Assembly: GCA_934101345.1 (NCBI GenBank)
Contig: CAKOQV010000004.1
Span: 1 to 42,798 of the forward strand
Source: an uncultured Bacilli bacterium
GTDB lineage: Bacteria; Bacillota_I; Bacilli_A; RF39; UBA660
Length of the DNA: 42,798 nucleotides
Direction: 5' to 3'
Notes under the pieces: generated by a model
The model's database searches: none
What the model saw: only the letters and a program-made list of their open reading frames with translations
Told to the model about the DNA's origin: nothing
Position numbers and translations under genes: made by a program
Shown: piece after piece, positions 16,605 to 25,509 of the stretch
Layout of the letters: each line of letters starts with the position of its first letter
How positions within the stretch are numbered: position 1 is the first letter of the stretch

Positions 16605-17036
16605 ATGATAATTGGTCTTGCTAGTGATCATCGTGGTTATAAAGCAAAAAAATTTTTGAAAGATAGTTTATATAAATATGATGTTATTGATTATGGAACT
16701 GATACTGAGGATAGTGTTGATTTTCCAATTTATGCTAAAAAATTAGGAACTGCTATTCAAAATGGTGAAGTTGATTTGGGAATTGCTATATGTGGTACTG
16801 GTATAGGTATGAGTATTACTTTAAATAAAATGAAAGGTGTATATTGTGCTAAAGTTTCAAATGAGAGTGAAGCTATTTTATGTAAAGCACATAATGATGC
16901 TAATTGTATAGCAATGAGTGAAGAATTAGATGAAGATTTAATGCTAGATATTGTTGAAAAATTTATTAATACTCCTTTTACTAATGTAAGTAAATATATA
17001 AGAAGAAATGATATGATTAAGGAATTAGAAAAATAA
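16605..17036 (+). CDS. rpiB: Ribose-5-phosphate isomerase B
   Basis: Interconverts ribulose-5-phosphate and ribose-5-phosphate in the pentose phosphate pathway. The 143-residue protein has the RpiB/LacAB markers: ASDHRGYKAKKFL at the N-terminus, the anion-hole and catalytic Cys motif ICGTGIGMSI, KAHNDANCIAMS, and the C-terminal RRNDMIKELE. The length is typical. The RpiB paralogue LacA/LacB cannot be fully excluded, but no tagatose genes are nearby. Its stop overlaps the next start. Confidence 0.93.
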   Translation: MIIGLASDHRGYKAKKFLKDSLYKYDVIDYGTDTEDSVDFPIYAKKLGTAIQNGEVDLGIAICGTGIGMSITLNKMKGVYCAKVSNESEAILCKAHNDANCIAMSEELDEDLMLDIVEKFINTPFTNVSKYIRRNDMIKELEK

Positions 17037-17224
17037 TGGTTAAATTTTTATTATATTTGTTAGTACTTCCATTGGTTATTTATGCTATAGATAGTATTAA
17101 CTTTACTAATATATTTAAAAAAAATAAGATAGTACAGGCTAGAATTTTCTATATTCTTTTTATATTTGGTCTATCTTATTTGGTATGTAGTTTTATATAT
17201 GATTTTTTATATATGATTAAGTAG
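17036..17224 (+). CDS. DUF1146 family small membrane protein (YwzB-like)
   Basis: A 62-residue protein with two hydrophobic segments and the family pattern ALDSINF-like (YAIDSINFTNIFKKNKIVQA, then RIFYILFIFGLSYLV). DUF1146 proteins are widespread in Firmicutes with no established role. The ATG overlaps the rpiB stop (TAATG), so it is coupled to it. Confidence 0.85.
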   Translation: MVKFLLYLLVLPLVIYAIDSINFTNIFKKNKIVQARIFYILFIFGLSYLVCSFIYDFLYMIK

Positions 17225-17245
17225 ATTATTACTTAATTTTTTCTT
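17216..17245 (+). terminator. Intrinsic terminator of rpiB-DUF1146
   Basis: A 7 bp stem ATTAAGT/ACTTAAT with an 8-base loop, followed by TTTTTCTTTT. Confidence 0.75.
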
Positions 17246-17292
17246 TTAATTTTATTTATTATATGGTAAAATATGTAACGTGTGGTGATATT

Positions 17293-18276
17293 ATGTTTAA
17301 AATTGGTAATATTGTTATTAAGGGCAACGTGGTACTTGCTCCGATGGCTGGTGTATGCAATAGTGCTTTTAGAAAAATTATAAAAGAAATGGGATGTCCT
17401 TTGGTATATGCTGAAATGGTTAGCGATAAGGGACTTATTTATGATAGTAAGAAAACAAAGAACATGCTTTATTTTGAAGAGTGTGAACGACCTATAACGC
17501 AGCAGATATTTGGAAGTGATAAAGATACTTTTGTGGAGGCTGCTAAAATGGTTGAAGAGATTATGCATCCAGATATTATTGATATTAATATGGGATGTCC
17601 TGTACCTAAAGTTGCTGTAAAGTCACAGGCTGGAAGTGCACTTCTCAAAAATCCAAATAAAATAAGAGACATTGTTAGTGCAGTTGCAGAAGCAGTAAAT
17701 GTTCCAGTAACTGTTAAAATCAGAAGCGGCTGGGATACAAATAGTATCAATGCTGTAGAGGTCGCTAAAATATGTGAAGAGGCCGGTGCTAGTGCTATTA
17801 CTGTTCATGGAAGAACTAGGAGTCAGGGCTATTCTGGAAGTGTTGATTTGGACATAATAAAAAAAGTTAAAGAGGCTGTATCTATTCCGGTAATAGGTAA
17901 TGGAGATATTACTAGTGTTGAATCTGCTGAAAGGATGTTAGCTTATACTGGATGTGATGCTATTATGATAGGTAGAGGAGTACTTGGCAATCCTTGGTTA
18001 ATGAATGAAATTATTACATATCTAGATACCGGTAAGACACTTGATAAACCCAGTTTTGAAGATAAAATAAATATGTGCTTTCATCATTTAGATTATTTAC
18101 TTAAAATTAAAGATGAAAAAGTTGCAGTACTTGAAATGAGAAGTCATGCTGCTTGGTATTTAAAGGGTCTTCCTAGAGCACAAAGCGTTAAAAATGAAAT
18201 ATTTAAGGCAAAAACTAGTGAAGAACTAAAAAATATTCTTAATAACTATTTAAAAGAACTTAAAAATAATGTATAA
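17293..18276 (+). CDS. dusB: tRNA-dihydrouridine synthase (DusB type)
   Basis: An FMN-dependent enzyme that reduces uridine to dihydrouridine in tRNA. In 327 residues it shows the N-terminal flavin segment VLAPMAGVCNSAFRKI, the catalytic Cys in INMGCPVPKV, SQAGSALLKNP, TVHGRTRSQGYSG, IGNGDI and IMIGRGVLGNPW. ATG 17293, preceded by GGTGAT, is preferred to an in-frame ATG 30 bases upstream. It begins a run toward RDD and lysS. Confidence 0.95.
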   Translation: MFKIGNIVIKGNVVLAPMAGVCNSAFRKIIKEMGCPLVYAEMVSDKGLIYDSKKTKNMLYFEECERPITQQIFGSDKDTFVEAAKMVEEIMHPDIIDINMGCPVPKVAVKSQAGSALLKNPNKIRDIVSAVAEAVNVPVTVKIRSGWDTNSINAVEVAKICEEAGASAITVHGRTRSQGYSGSVDLDIIKKVKEAVSIPVIGNGDITSVESAERMLAYTGCDAIMIGRGVLGNPWLMNEIITYLDTGKTLDKPSFEDKINMCFHHLDYLLKIKDEKVAVLEMRSHAAWYLKGLPRAQSVKNEIFKAKTSEELKNILNNYLKELKNNV

Positions 18277-18298
18277 TATTTACTAGGAGATGAGAATT

Positions 18299-18892
18299 AT
18301 GAAGGTAAGTTTTTTTAAGAGAATGGGAGCATTTATATTAGACTACTTTATAGTTATATTTATTGTTTCTTTAATAACAATGGGATTTGGTAGTAATAAA
18401 ACTAATGATTTAACAGATAAAATGAGTAAACTATTAAGTGATTATCAAAATGGTGAAATTACTATAGATGAATATAAAGATGAAACTTATAAAATTAATT
18501 ATGAATTGCAAAAGTGTAATTTAACTACTAATATTGTTTCTGTAACTTTATATATTGGATATTTTGTAGTGTTTGCAACTTTAAATAAAGGTCAAACATT
18601 AGGTAAAAAATTATTAAAGATCAAAGTAGTAAATAAGGATGGAAATAAACCTAGTATATGGAATATGTTAGTTAGAAGCTTATTTATATATAACATAGTT
18701 AGTGCTTTATTTAGTATAATATTTGTTAATATATTAAGTGTTAATACATTTACTTATATTTATACAATTGTTGGATATGTAGAATTCTTTGTTATTATAG
18801 TATCATTCTTTATGGTAACTTATAAGAAAGATGGCAGAGGTTTACATGATATGATTGCTGGTACTAATGTAATAGAAGAGGTGAAAAAATAA
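18299..18892 (+). CDS. RDD family membrane protein
   Basis: The 197-residue protein shows the RDD pattern: FFKRMGAFILDYFIVIFIVS at the N-terminus, GQTLGKKLLKIKVVNKDG in the middle and KKDGRGLHDMIAGTNVI at the end, with about three to four membrane segments. The family role is poorly known; some members affect ion homeostasis. ATG 18299 has AGGAGA 8 bases upstream. The stop overlaps the lysS start (TAATG). Confidence 0.9.
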   Translation: MKVSFFKRMGAFILDYFIVIFIVSLITMGFGSNKTNDLTDKMSKLLSDYQNGEITIDEYKDETYKINYELQKCNLTTNIVSVTLYIGYFVVFATLNKGQTLGKKLLKIKVVNKDGNKPSIWNMLVRSLFIYNIVSALFSIIFVNILSVNTFTYIYTIVGYVEFFVIIVSFFMVTYKKDGRGLHDMIAGTNVIEEVKK

Positions 18893-20361
18893 TGGAAAGA
18901 CAATTTAGTGAACAAGAACAAGTTAGAAGAGATAAATTAGAAGAAATAAGAAATTATTGTAATCCATATCCAGAGAGATATGAAGTGACTCATAAAATTA
19001 AAGATGCTAGATTATTAGAAGATGGAACTACTGATGTAGCTATTGCGGGTAGAATTGTATTTATGAGAAAGATGGGAAAATTATCTTTTGTAAGAATTCG
19101 TGACATTGAAGGAGACATGCAACTTGAAATTAAAATTGATATGGTTGGTGAAGATAAATATGCTTTCTTTAAGAAATTAATTGATACTGGTGATTTTATT
19201 GGTGCAAAGGGTGAAATATTTACTACACAAACTGGTGAAAAAACTTTAAGAGTACATAGTTTTGAATTTTTGGGAAAGGCACTTAGACCACTTCCTGAAA
19301 AGTTCCATGGTCTTACTGATATGGAAATGAAATATAGACAAAGATATGTAGACTTAATTATGAATGAAGAAACTAGAAAAGTTTTTCTTGGCAGAAGTAA
19401 ATTATATGCTTATATTCATAAGTTTTTAGGAGAGAATGGTTTCTTAGAAGTAGAAACTCCAATATTACAAAATGCTGTATGTGGTGCTAGTGCTAAACCA
19501 TTTTATACTCATCATAATGCATTAGATATGGATTGTAATCTTAGAATAGCTCCTGAAACATATTTAAAGCAATGTGTTGCTGGTGGATTTAATAGAGTAT
19601 ATGAAATGGCAAAATGTTTTAGAAATGAGGGTATGGATACAGAACACCTTCAGGAATTTACGCAAGTTGAATGGTATGCTTCTTATTGGAACTTTGAAGA
19701 TAATATTAAGTTTTATCAAAGTTTTATTAGAGGTTTACTTACTGAACTTACCGGTAGTACTAAGATTGAATATCAAGACAATGTTATTGATTTTGGTGCT
19801 GAATGGAAAAGAATTAACTATGTAGAAGAAATGAGAAAAGTATTAGGATTTGATTTTCTTGATATTGAAGAACCTTCAATACTTAAGGATAAGGTTGTTG
19901 AAGCGGGTTTATTTACTTATGAAGATCTTGAAGAAGTAAAATCACTTAGTCAAATTATTGATTTTATATACAAGAGAAAAATTAGAACTGATGTTCTAGA
20001 ACCTACAATTATATATAATTATCCAGCTGTTCTTATACCTCTTGCTAGAAGAAATGACAAGGATAAGAGAATTATTGATGTATTCCAGGTTGTTGCTTGT
20101 GGTACTGAACTTTGTAAATCTTATTCTGAATTAGTTAATCCTATTACTCAAAGGGAGGCTTTTGAAGAGCAATTAAAAGCTAAGGCTCAAGGTGATGATG
20201 AAACTATGGAATTAGATGAAAGTTTCTTGTCTGCAATGGAACAAGGTATGCCTCCAATAAGTGGACTTGGCTTTGGTATAGATAGACTTATGATGATTAT
20301 ATTTAATCAACCTTCAATTAGGGATGTAGTATTGTTTCCTCAAATGAAGGATAAAAAATAG
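18892..20361 (+). CDS. lysS: Lysyl-tRNA synthetase, class II
   Basis: Charges tRNA-Lys. The 489-residue protein has the N-terminal OB-fold anticodon-binding domain (about 50-150), motif 1 around FLEVETPILQ, motif 2 FRNEGMDTEHLQEFTQVEW and motif 3 GLGFGIDRLMMIIFN. The length is normal for bacterial LysRS. It is coupled to the RDD gene and followed by a terminator. No T-box precedes it, unlike metG. Confidence 0.97.
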   Translation: MERQFSEQEQVRRDKLEEIRNYCNPYPERYEVTHKIKDARLLEDGTTDVAIAGRIVFMRKMGKLSFVRIRDIEGDMQLEIKIDMVGEDKYAFFKKLIDTGDFIGAKGEIFTTQTGEKTLRVHSFEFLGKALRPLPEKFHGLTDMEMKYRQRYVDLIMNEETRKVFLGRSKLYAYIHKFLGENGFLEVETPILQNAVCGASAKPFYTHHNALDMDCNLRIAPETYLKQCVAGGFNRVYEMAKCFRNEGMDTEHLQEFTQVEWYASYWNFEDNIKFYQSFIRGLLTELTGSTKIEYQDNVIDFGAEWKRINYVEEMRKVLGFDFLDIEEPSILKDKVVEAGLFTYEDLEEVKSLSQIIDFIYKRKIRTDVLEPTIIYNYPAVLIPLARRNDKDKRIIDVFQVVACGTELCKSYSELVNPITQREAFEEQLKAKAQGDDETMELDESFLSAMEQGMPPISGLGFGIDRLMMIIFNQPSIRDVVLFPQMKDKK

Positions 20362-20380
20362 ACTTAAAGTATTATAAAAT

Positions 20381-20412
20381 AAGGGAAAACACTTGAAATT
20401 TTCTCTTTTTTA
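20381..20412 (+). terminator. Intrinsic terminator of lysS
   Basis: A 9 bp stem (AAGGGAAAA/TTTTCTCTT with one G-T pair) with a 9-base loop and a following T run. Confidence 0.7.
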
Positions 20413-20440
20413 TTTACTTTTAGTTCATTTGTGTTATAAT
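20413..20440 (+). promoter_or_regulatory. Promoter of the YfcC-like permease gene
   Basis: TTTACT at 20413-20418, a 16-base spacer, then TATAAT at 20435-20440 with an extended TG element (TGT immediately before). It sits 20 bases upstream of the ATG. Confidence 0.6.
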
Positions 20441-20460
20441 TAATGTTAGAGGAGGTTATT

Positions 20461-21912
20461 ATGAAAAAACATAGTTTATTTAAAGTAATATTGATTGTTT
20501 TTGGAGCACTTGTGCTAATTAATGGAGGTCTTGCAATAGCAGGTCAATTTGTTGAAAAACTTAATGTATTTAAGATGATTCCAATTGGTGATACTCTAAT
20601 TAATTTCACTCAGTCATTCTATTACTTCTTTGATACTGCTGTTTATTTATTAGTACTTGGTGCTTTTTATGGTGTATTAAAAGAGGTACCTGCTTATAAG
20701 AAATTAGTTGATAATATTGCTAGTAAAGTTAAAATTCATGGTAATTTATTTATAATAATAGTTACTATATTATTTGCTGTTTTAACTTCAGTTACTGGTC
20801 TTATTGGAGCAATTCTTGTATTTGTACCATTTGTTGCTGCAATTATATTAGCAATGGGTCATGATAAGTTAGTTGCTATTAGTTCAACAGTTGTTTCAAT
20901 GTTAGTAGGTTTTATAGGAGGTATCTATATAACATTTAGAGATCCTAATGGTTATTATGGGTATAGTGCCACTACTATTGAAGGATTATCTTCATTAGAT
21001 TTATATTCCAATATATGGGCTAAATTAGTTCTTCTTGTTTTTGGAGTTGCTTTACTTATATTCTTTATTTTAAGATATATTAAAAATGTTCAAGATAAGA
21101 AAGTTAAATATGAATTAAATGAAAGTAATGAAGTATTGGTTTCTGAAGTTAAAGGAGACTACAAAAACATTAGAACTTGGCCTATAGTTGTTGTTCTATC
21201 AGTAATACTTGTTGTTCTTATTTTAGGTTATTTACCTTGGAATAAGTTATTTGGTATAGAATGTTTTGATAAGTTTAATGAATTGCTACTTGGAATAAAG
21301 ATTGGAAATTTTGAAGTATTTTCTAATGTTATTACTTCTAATGCATATTCATTAGGTAATTGGGCTAGTCTAGGTTCATATATGTCTATAATTATCACTT
21401 TAATTTTATTTACTTTAATTCTTAAGTTTATTTATAGAGTTAAATTTGATGAAGCTATTGATAATTTTATGAATGGCGCTAAAAAGATGATACCTACTGT
21501 ATTCTTAGTTATGCTTACATCTTCTATACTAGTATGTGCTTATAACTTTGGATTCATGTCTAATATTATTAGTTTGATTTCTGAATCTAAACTTGGATTA
21601 AATGTTTTAACAGGAACTTTAATCAGTGGTTTAGGAACACTTCTTCATTCTGATTTATATTATACTGTAGCTGGTGTATATTCTACAATGATAGCTCAAG
21701 TAACTGATGAATCATTATATTCTGTATATGCTTTATTATTCCAAAGTATTTATGGTATTGTTAGTATTATAGGGCCTACTAGTTTGTTAGTAATATTTGC
21801 TCTTAAATATTTTGATGTTCCATATACCACTTGGGTAAAATATATATGGAGATTTGTATTAATGTTATTATTACTTGTAATATTAGTATTACTTGTATTA
21901 TCATTAATATAA
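20461..21912 (+). CDS. YfcC-like multi-pass membrane permease
   Basis: A 483-residue protein with roughly 11-12 hydrophobic segments. YAVYLL-like stretches (DTAVYLLVLGAFYGVLKEV), LTSVTGLIGAILVFVPFVAA and the HSDLYYTVAGVYS and IIGPTSLLV segments resemble the YfcC/ion-transporter superfamily of carboxylate carriers. The substrate cannot be read from the sequence. ATG 20461 has AGAGGAGG 7 bases upstream. It forms a single-gene unit with its own promoter and terminator. Confidence 0.65.
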   Translation: MKKHSLFKVILIVFGALVLINGGLAIAGQFVEKLNVFKMIPIGDTLINFTQSFYYFFDTAVYLLVLGAFYGVLKEVPAYKKLVDNIASKVKIHGNLFIIIVTILFAVLTSVTGLIGAILVFVPFVAAIILAMGHDKLVAISSTVVSMLVGFIGGIYITFRDPNGYYGYSATTIEGLSSLDLYSNIWAKLVLLVFGVALLIFFILRYIKNVQDKKVKYELNESNEVLVSEVKGDYKNIRTWPIVVVLSVILVVLILGYLPWNKLFGIECFDKFNELLLGIKIGNFEVFSNVITSNAYSLGNWASLGSYMSIIITLILFTLILKFIYRVKFDEAIDNFMNGAKKMIPTVFLVMLTSSILVCAYNFGFMSNIISLISESKLGLNVLTGTLISGLGTLLHSDLYYTVAGVYSTMIAQVTDESLYSVYALLFQSIYGIVSIIGPTSLLVIFALKYFDVPYTTWVKYIWRFVLMLLLLVILVLLVLSLI

Positions 21913-21926
21913 TTATTTATAATAAC

Positions 21927-21959
21927 AAAAAACATCTAAATTATTTTAGGTGTTTTTTT
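21927..21959 (+). terminator. Intrinsic terminator of the YfcC-like gene
   Basis: A stem AAACATCTAA/TTAGGTGTTT (one G-T pair) with a 6-base loop, followed by TTTT. It lies just before the paired-hairpin copy 3. Confidence 0.85.
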
Positions 21960-21970
21960 ATATATTTTTG

Positions 21971-22058
21971 GCTTATATATGATAGGTATGGCTGATACAC
22001 TATTTTTAGATTATAAGCTAAAAATAGTACTGAAAGACTTATAAAATAAGGCTTGAAG
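21971..22058 (+). repeat. Paired-hairpin element, copy 3
   Basis: The leader GCTTATATATGATAGGTATG followed by GCTGATAC matches copies 1 and 4. Hairpin 1 (21999-22028) is an 11 bp stem ACTATTTTTAG/CTAAAAATAGT with an A/G mismatch, a T-A pair and loop TATA. Hairpin 2 (22030-22058) is an interrupted stem: CT/AG, tandem G-A and A-G mismatches, AAG/CTT, an A/G mismatch, CTTAT/ATAAG, loop AAA. An A-rich tail follows. It lies after the YfcC-like terminator and about 100 bases before clpC. It encodes no protein; its function is unknown. Confidence 0.7.
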
Positions 22059-22160
22059 GAAATATAAAGAATAAATAAAAAAAGTCTATTTTTCTTGATT
22101 AAAATTTAGAAAATTATATCATTATATTCATAGAATATGTTAGAGAGGAGAAATAATAAT

Positions 22161-24467
22161 ATGATTGGAAACTTTAATGAAGAAGCACAGACAGTACTAA
22201 TGAATGCAAAAAAAGAGATGTTGGAGTTAGGACATCCATATATAGGAACAGAACATTTACTTCTTTCTATTTTGAATACGGATAGTAATATTACTGAAAG
22301 ATTGAATAATTATGACCTTTATTATGATAATTTTAAAGAGGAACTATCTAAAGTGATAGGTACTAGTAAAAAGAAAAGTGAATATTTTTTATATACACCA
22401 CTACTTAGAAAAGTAATTGAATCCGCTATTATGGATAGTAAAGATAATAATGATGGCGAAGTAACTTTAGAACACTTATTTTTTTCTATGTTAGAAGAAG
22501 GCGAAGGTATTGCTATTAGAATACTAATTGGAATGGATATTGATATTGAATCTATGTATGATGATTTCTCTACTAGTCTTATAAAGAAAAGTAAAAAAAA
22601 TAAGAAGAAAAAGCTGCTTATAGATGATTTGGGAATTGATCTTACTAATGAGGCTAAGAATGGTAAGTTAGATCCGGTTATTGGAAGAGAAAAAGAAGTT
22701 AGAAGGGTAATGGAAATACTTTGTAGAAGAACTAAAAACAACCCTATTTTAATTGGTGAAGCTGGTGTAGGTAAGACTGCTATCGTAGAAGAACTATCTA
22801 GATTAATTGCTAATGAAGATGTTCCATCTGGATTAATAGGTAAGAGAGTTATTTCTTTAGATATGGCTACAATGGTTGCTGGTACTAAGTATCGTGGTGA
22901 ATTTGAAGAAAGAATGAAAAAAGTCCTTAAAGAAATTGAAGATAATACAGAAATTATTTTATTTATAGATGAAATTCATACATTGGTTGGTGCAGGTGGT
23001 GCTGAAGGAGCAATAGATGCTTCAAATATATTAAAACCTTCTTTAGCTAGGGGTAAAATTAGATGTATAGGAGCTACTACTACTGAAGAATATAAGAAGT
23101 TTATTGAAAAAGATTCTGCTTTGGAAAGAAGATTTCAAAAGGTATTTGTTGAAGAACCTAGTATTAATGAAACTAAAAATATTTTATTTAATATAAGAAA
23201 TATATATGAAAAGTATCATAATGTCATTATTAGTGATGATATACTTAATAGTTTAGTTGATATTTCAGAAAAATATCTATTTGATAGAAATAGACCTGAT
23301 AAAGAAATAGATGTTTTAGATGAGGTTTGTGCTAGAGTTAGTATGAAAGAAGTTGGCAGTGATAGATTAAAAAATATTAAGAAGGAAATTAATAGATTAG
23401 GTAAAGAAAAGAATAGCTTTATTATTGATAATGATATTGATAAGGCTTTTGATATTAGAAAGAAAGAGGTTAAGTTAATGTCAGAACTTAATGAGTTAGA
23501 ATTATCTTGTAGTGTCAAAAAAAATGAGGTTACTACATTTGATATTGCTTCGGTTATTAGTAATAGAGTAAAAATACCTACTGAAGATATACTTAGTAAT
23601 AATATAGATAGCATTTATGAAATGGAAAGAAAATTAAAGAGTATTATTATTGGTCATGATAATGTCATTGATAGTATTATGAATATTACTAAAAGAATTA
23701 AATATGGTGATAATAGATGTTATTCTATGCTATTTGTAGGTCCATCTGGAGTAGGAAAAACATGTTTAGCCAAAGAGTATGCTAAACTTCTAGTAGGAGA
23801 GTCTAATCTTATTAGACTTGATATGAGTGAATATAGTGATAGTACATCTGTTAATAAAATACTTGGTTCTTCTCCTGGATATATTGGATATGATGATAAT
23901 AAAAATGTTTTGGAAGAAATTAGAAATAAACCTAATTCAGTATTATTACTTGATGAAATAGATAAGGCACATCCTTCGGTTATTAATTTATTTTATCAGA
24001 TATTAGAAGAGGGAAAAATAAAAAATTCTAAAGGTGTTACTATTAGATTTAATAATATGGTTATTATTATGACTTCTAATGTTGGATTTGAAAAAAACAA
24101 TATTGGCTTCAATAAAAATAATGATAATATTAATTGTTTAAAAAATAGATTTTCTACAGCCTTTATTAATAGAATTGATGGTATTATGACTTTTGATAGA
24201 CTAAGTGAAGATGATGTAAGAAAGATTATTTCTAATAAGCTCGAAATAATTAATAAAAAACATTCTGATATTAATATTACTTATGCCGATGATGTAATTG
24301 ATAAAATTATTAAAGAAAGTGATTTTTATGAGTTTGGGGCAAGACGTCTTGATAAAATTATTTCTAGAGGAATAGAAAATGTTATATTGGAAGCTATTAT
24401 TAATAATGTTAAGGATGTTTATATTGATAAGTTAAATGAATATGAAAAAAATATCACTAAAGCCTAG
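22161..24467 (+). CDS. clpC: ATP-dependent Clp protease ATPase subunit ClpC
   Basis: An Hsp100 unfoldase that feeds substrates to ClpP. The 768-residue protein has the N-domain with two Clp-N repeats (FNEEAQTVLMNAKKEM, GHPYIGTEHLLLSIL), AAA-1 with Walker A GEAGVGKT near residue 199 and FIDEIHTLVGAGGAEGAIDA, a coiled middle segment (about 400-450) and AAA-2 with GPSGVGKT near residue 527 and LLDEIDKAHPSVINLFYQIL. It is slightly shorter than Bacillus ClpC (about 810). ATG 22161 follows GAGAGGAG. Neither mcsA/mcsB nor ctsR is adjacent, unlike the Bacillus operon. Confidence 0.93.
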   Translation: MIGNFNEEAQTVLMNAKKEMLELGHPYIGTEHLLLSILNTDSNITERLNNYDLYYDNFKEELSKVIGTSKKKSEYFLYTPLLRKVIESAIMDSKDNNDGEVTLEHLFFSMLEEGEGIAIRILIGMDIDIESMYDDFSTSLIKKSKKNKKKKLLIDDLGIDLTNEAKNGKLDPVIGREKEVRRVMEILCRRTKNNPILIGEAGVGKTAIVEELSRLIANEDVPSGLIGKRVISLDMATMVAGTKYRGEFEERMKKVLKEIEDNTEIILFIDEIHTLVGAGGAEGAIDASNILKPSLARGKIRCIGATTTEEYKKFIEKDSALERRFQKVFVEEPSINETKNILFNIRNIYEKYHNVIISDDILNSLVDISEKYLFDRNRPDKEIDVLDEVCARVSMKEVGSDRLKNIKKEINRLGKEKNSFIIDNDIDKAFDIRKKEVKLMSELNELELSCSVKKNEVTTFDIASVISNRVKIPTEDILSNNIDSIYEMERKLKSIIIGHDNVIDSIMNITKRIKYGDNRCYSMLFVGPSGVGKTCLAKEYAKLLVGESNLIRLDMSEYSDSTSVNKILGSSPGYIGYDDNKNVLEEIRNKPNSVLLLDEIDKAHPSVINLFYQILEEGKIKNSKGVTIRFNNMVIIMTSNVGFEKNNIGFNKNNDNINCLKNRFSTAFINRIDGIMTFDRLSEDDVRKIISNKLEIINKKHSDINITYADDVIDKIIKESDFYEFGARRLDKIISRGIENVILEAIINNVKDVYIDKLNEYEKNITKA

Positions 24468-24476
24468 TGATATTTT
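24448..24476. terminator. Bidirectional terminator between convergent genes
   Basis: A 12 bp perfect stem AAAATATCACTA/TAGTGATATTTT with loop AAGCC overlaps the clpC stop. It has T residues on the plus side and A residues on the left, so it can serve clpC and the convergent minus-strand operon. Confidence 0.75.
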
Positions 24477-24480
24477 GTTA

Positions 24481-25509
24481 TTATTTTATTAATCCCCATC
24501 CGGTTACTACATATCTTCCGCCTTGTTTTTTGGCTGCTGCTGGGGGATTATTATATAGTTTGCCATTTATTGATAATGATGATGATTGACCACCGTCTAA
24601 GTTGGCAGCATTGTATGCACCATATCTAGTTAGAATGTCTACCATATCTTGAAGACTGGCACCATTGATGTAGTTTTCCCCGTCCACTACTAGAAATAAT
24701 ATTATACCTGATTTCGTTTGTCCTATAGCTACTCTTGGAGCATATCCCCATGGATCTCCAACTATTTCAAGTGGTTTTCCATTAACTATCAAGAATGGTC
24801 CAAATACCATAGCATCATTTATATTTTCTTTTAATGCTTCATTAGCAGTAGCGTTGGTCATTAATTTTAACTTTCCATCCTTGGTAAGTCCTATTATGTT
24901 GTCTCTAGCAGTATTAGCAGTATCTGCTCCCCAAGTTATTTCTCCATCTTGAATAACTACTCCAGTTGGTATATCTGAACCATATCCAGAGTCTTGGAAA
25001 CCTCCACCATTGATACATACTGAACCACCATATCTTTGACACATTGTGGTTATTCTTTCCCCCTTACCACCGACATTAAATTCTTTTGTGGAAATTAGTC
25101 TTACTTTTTCAGGTTTATAGATGGCTACTAGATATCCATTAGAATTTCCTATTTTTAAGTTGATTACTTTGTAGTCATCATTTGGATTTTTTCTTGTGTA
25201 TAGTTCTTCTTCATATTTATCTTTATACTTTGTTTTTTCTTTAGTATCTATTACTATCGCTTCTGTATTAGCATCTTCTTCAAATGATACAAAATAATTA
25301 CTAGCCATTATTTTATCTATTGTTTTTTGATTATAGAAGACGTTAGCAAAATATTGATGATGCATAGTTTTCATTGCAGTATTTACATACATATTTCTTA
25401 CTTTATCCCATGGACCATACATCATAAAGAAACACCACGCTGCAATTAAATCTAGAATTATAAATACAATTGTTGTTTTATATATCTTTCTTTTCTTTCT
25501 CTCTCTCAT
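24481..25509 (-). CDS. Phosphodiester glycosidase (NAGPA/DUF2233) family membrane-anchored protein
   Basis: The 342-residue product has a basic N-terminus, one membrane segment (about residues 10-30) and an extracellular phosphodiester-glycosidase domain seen in CINGGGFQDSGYGSDIPTGV, AMVFGPFLIVNGKP, PRVAIGQTKSGIILFLVVDG, YGAYNAANLDGGQSSSLSIN and VTGWGL. The family includes exopolysaccharide-linked proteins in Firmicutes and the mammalian uncovering enzyme. A role in trimming surface glycans or wall polymers is inferred. It is translated from an ATG overlapping the upstream stop, with GGAGG before it, so it forms an operon with the duplicated surface protein. Confidence 0.85.
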   Translation of the reverse strand: MRERKKRKIYKTTIVFIILDLIAAWCFFMMYGPWDKVRNMYVNTAMKTMHHQYFANVFYNQKTIDKIMASNYFVSFEEDANTEAIVIDTKEKTKYKDKYEEELYTRKNPNDDYKVINLKIGNSNGYLVAIYKPEKVRLISTKEFNVGGKGERITTMCQRYGGSVCINGGGFQDSGYGSDIPTGVVIQDGEITWGADTANTARDNIIGLTKDGKLKLMTNATANEALKENINDAMVFGPFLIVNGKPLEIVGDPWGYAPRVAIGQTKSGIILFLVVDGENYINGASLQDMVDILTRYGAYNAANLDGGQSSSLSINGKLYNNPPAAAKKQGGRYVVTGWGLIK

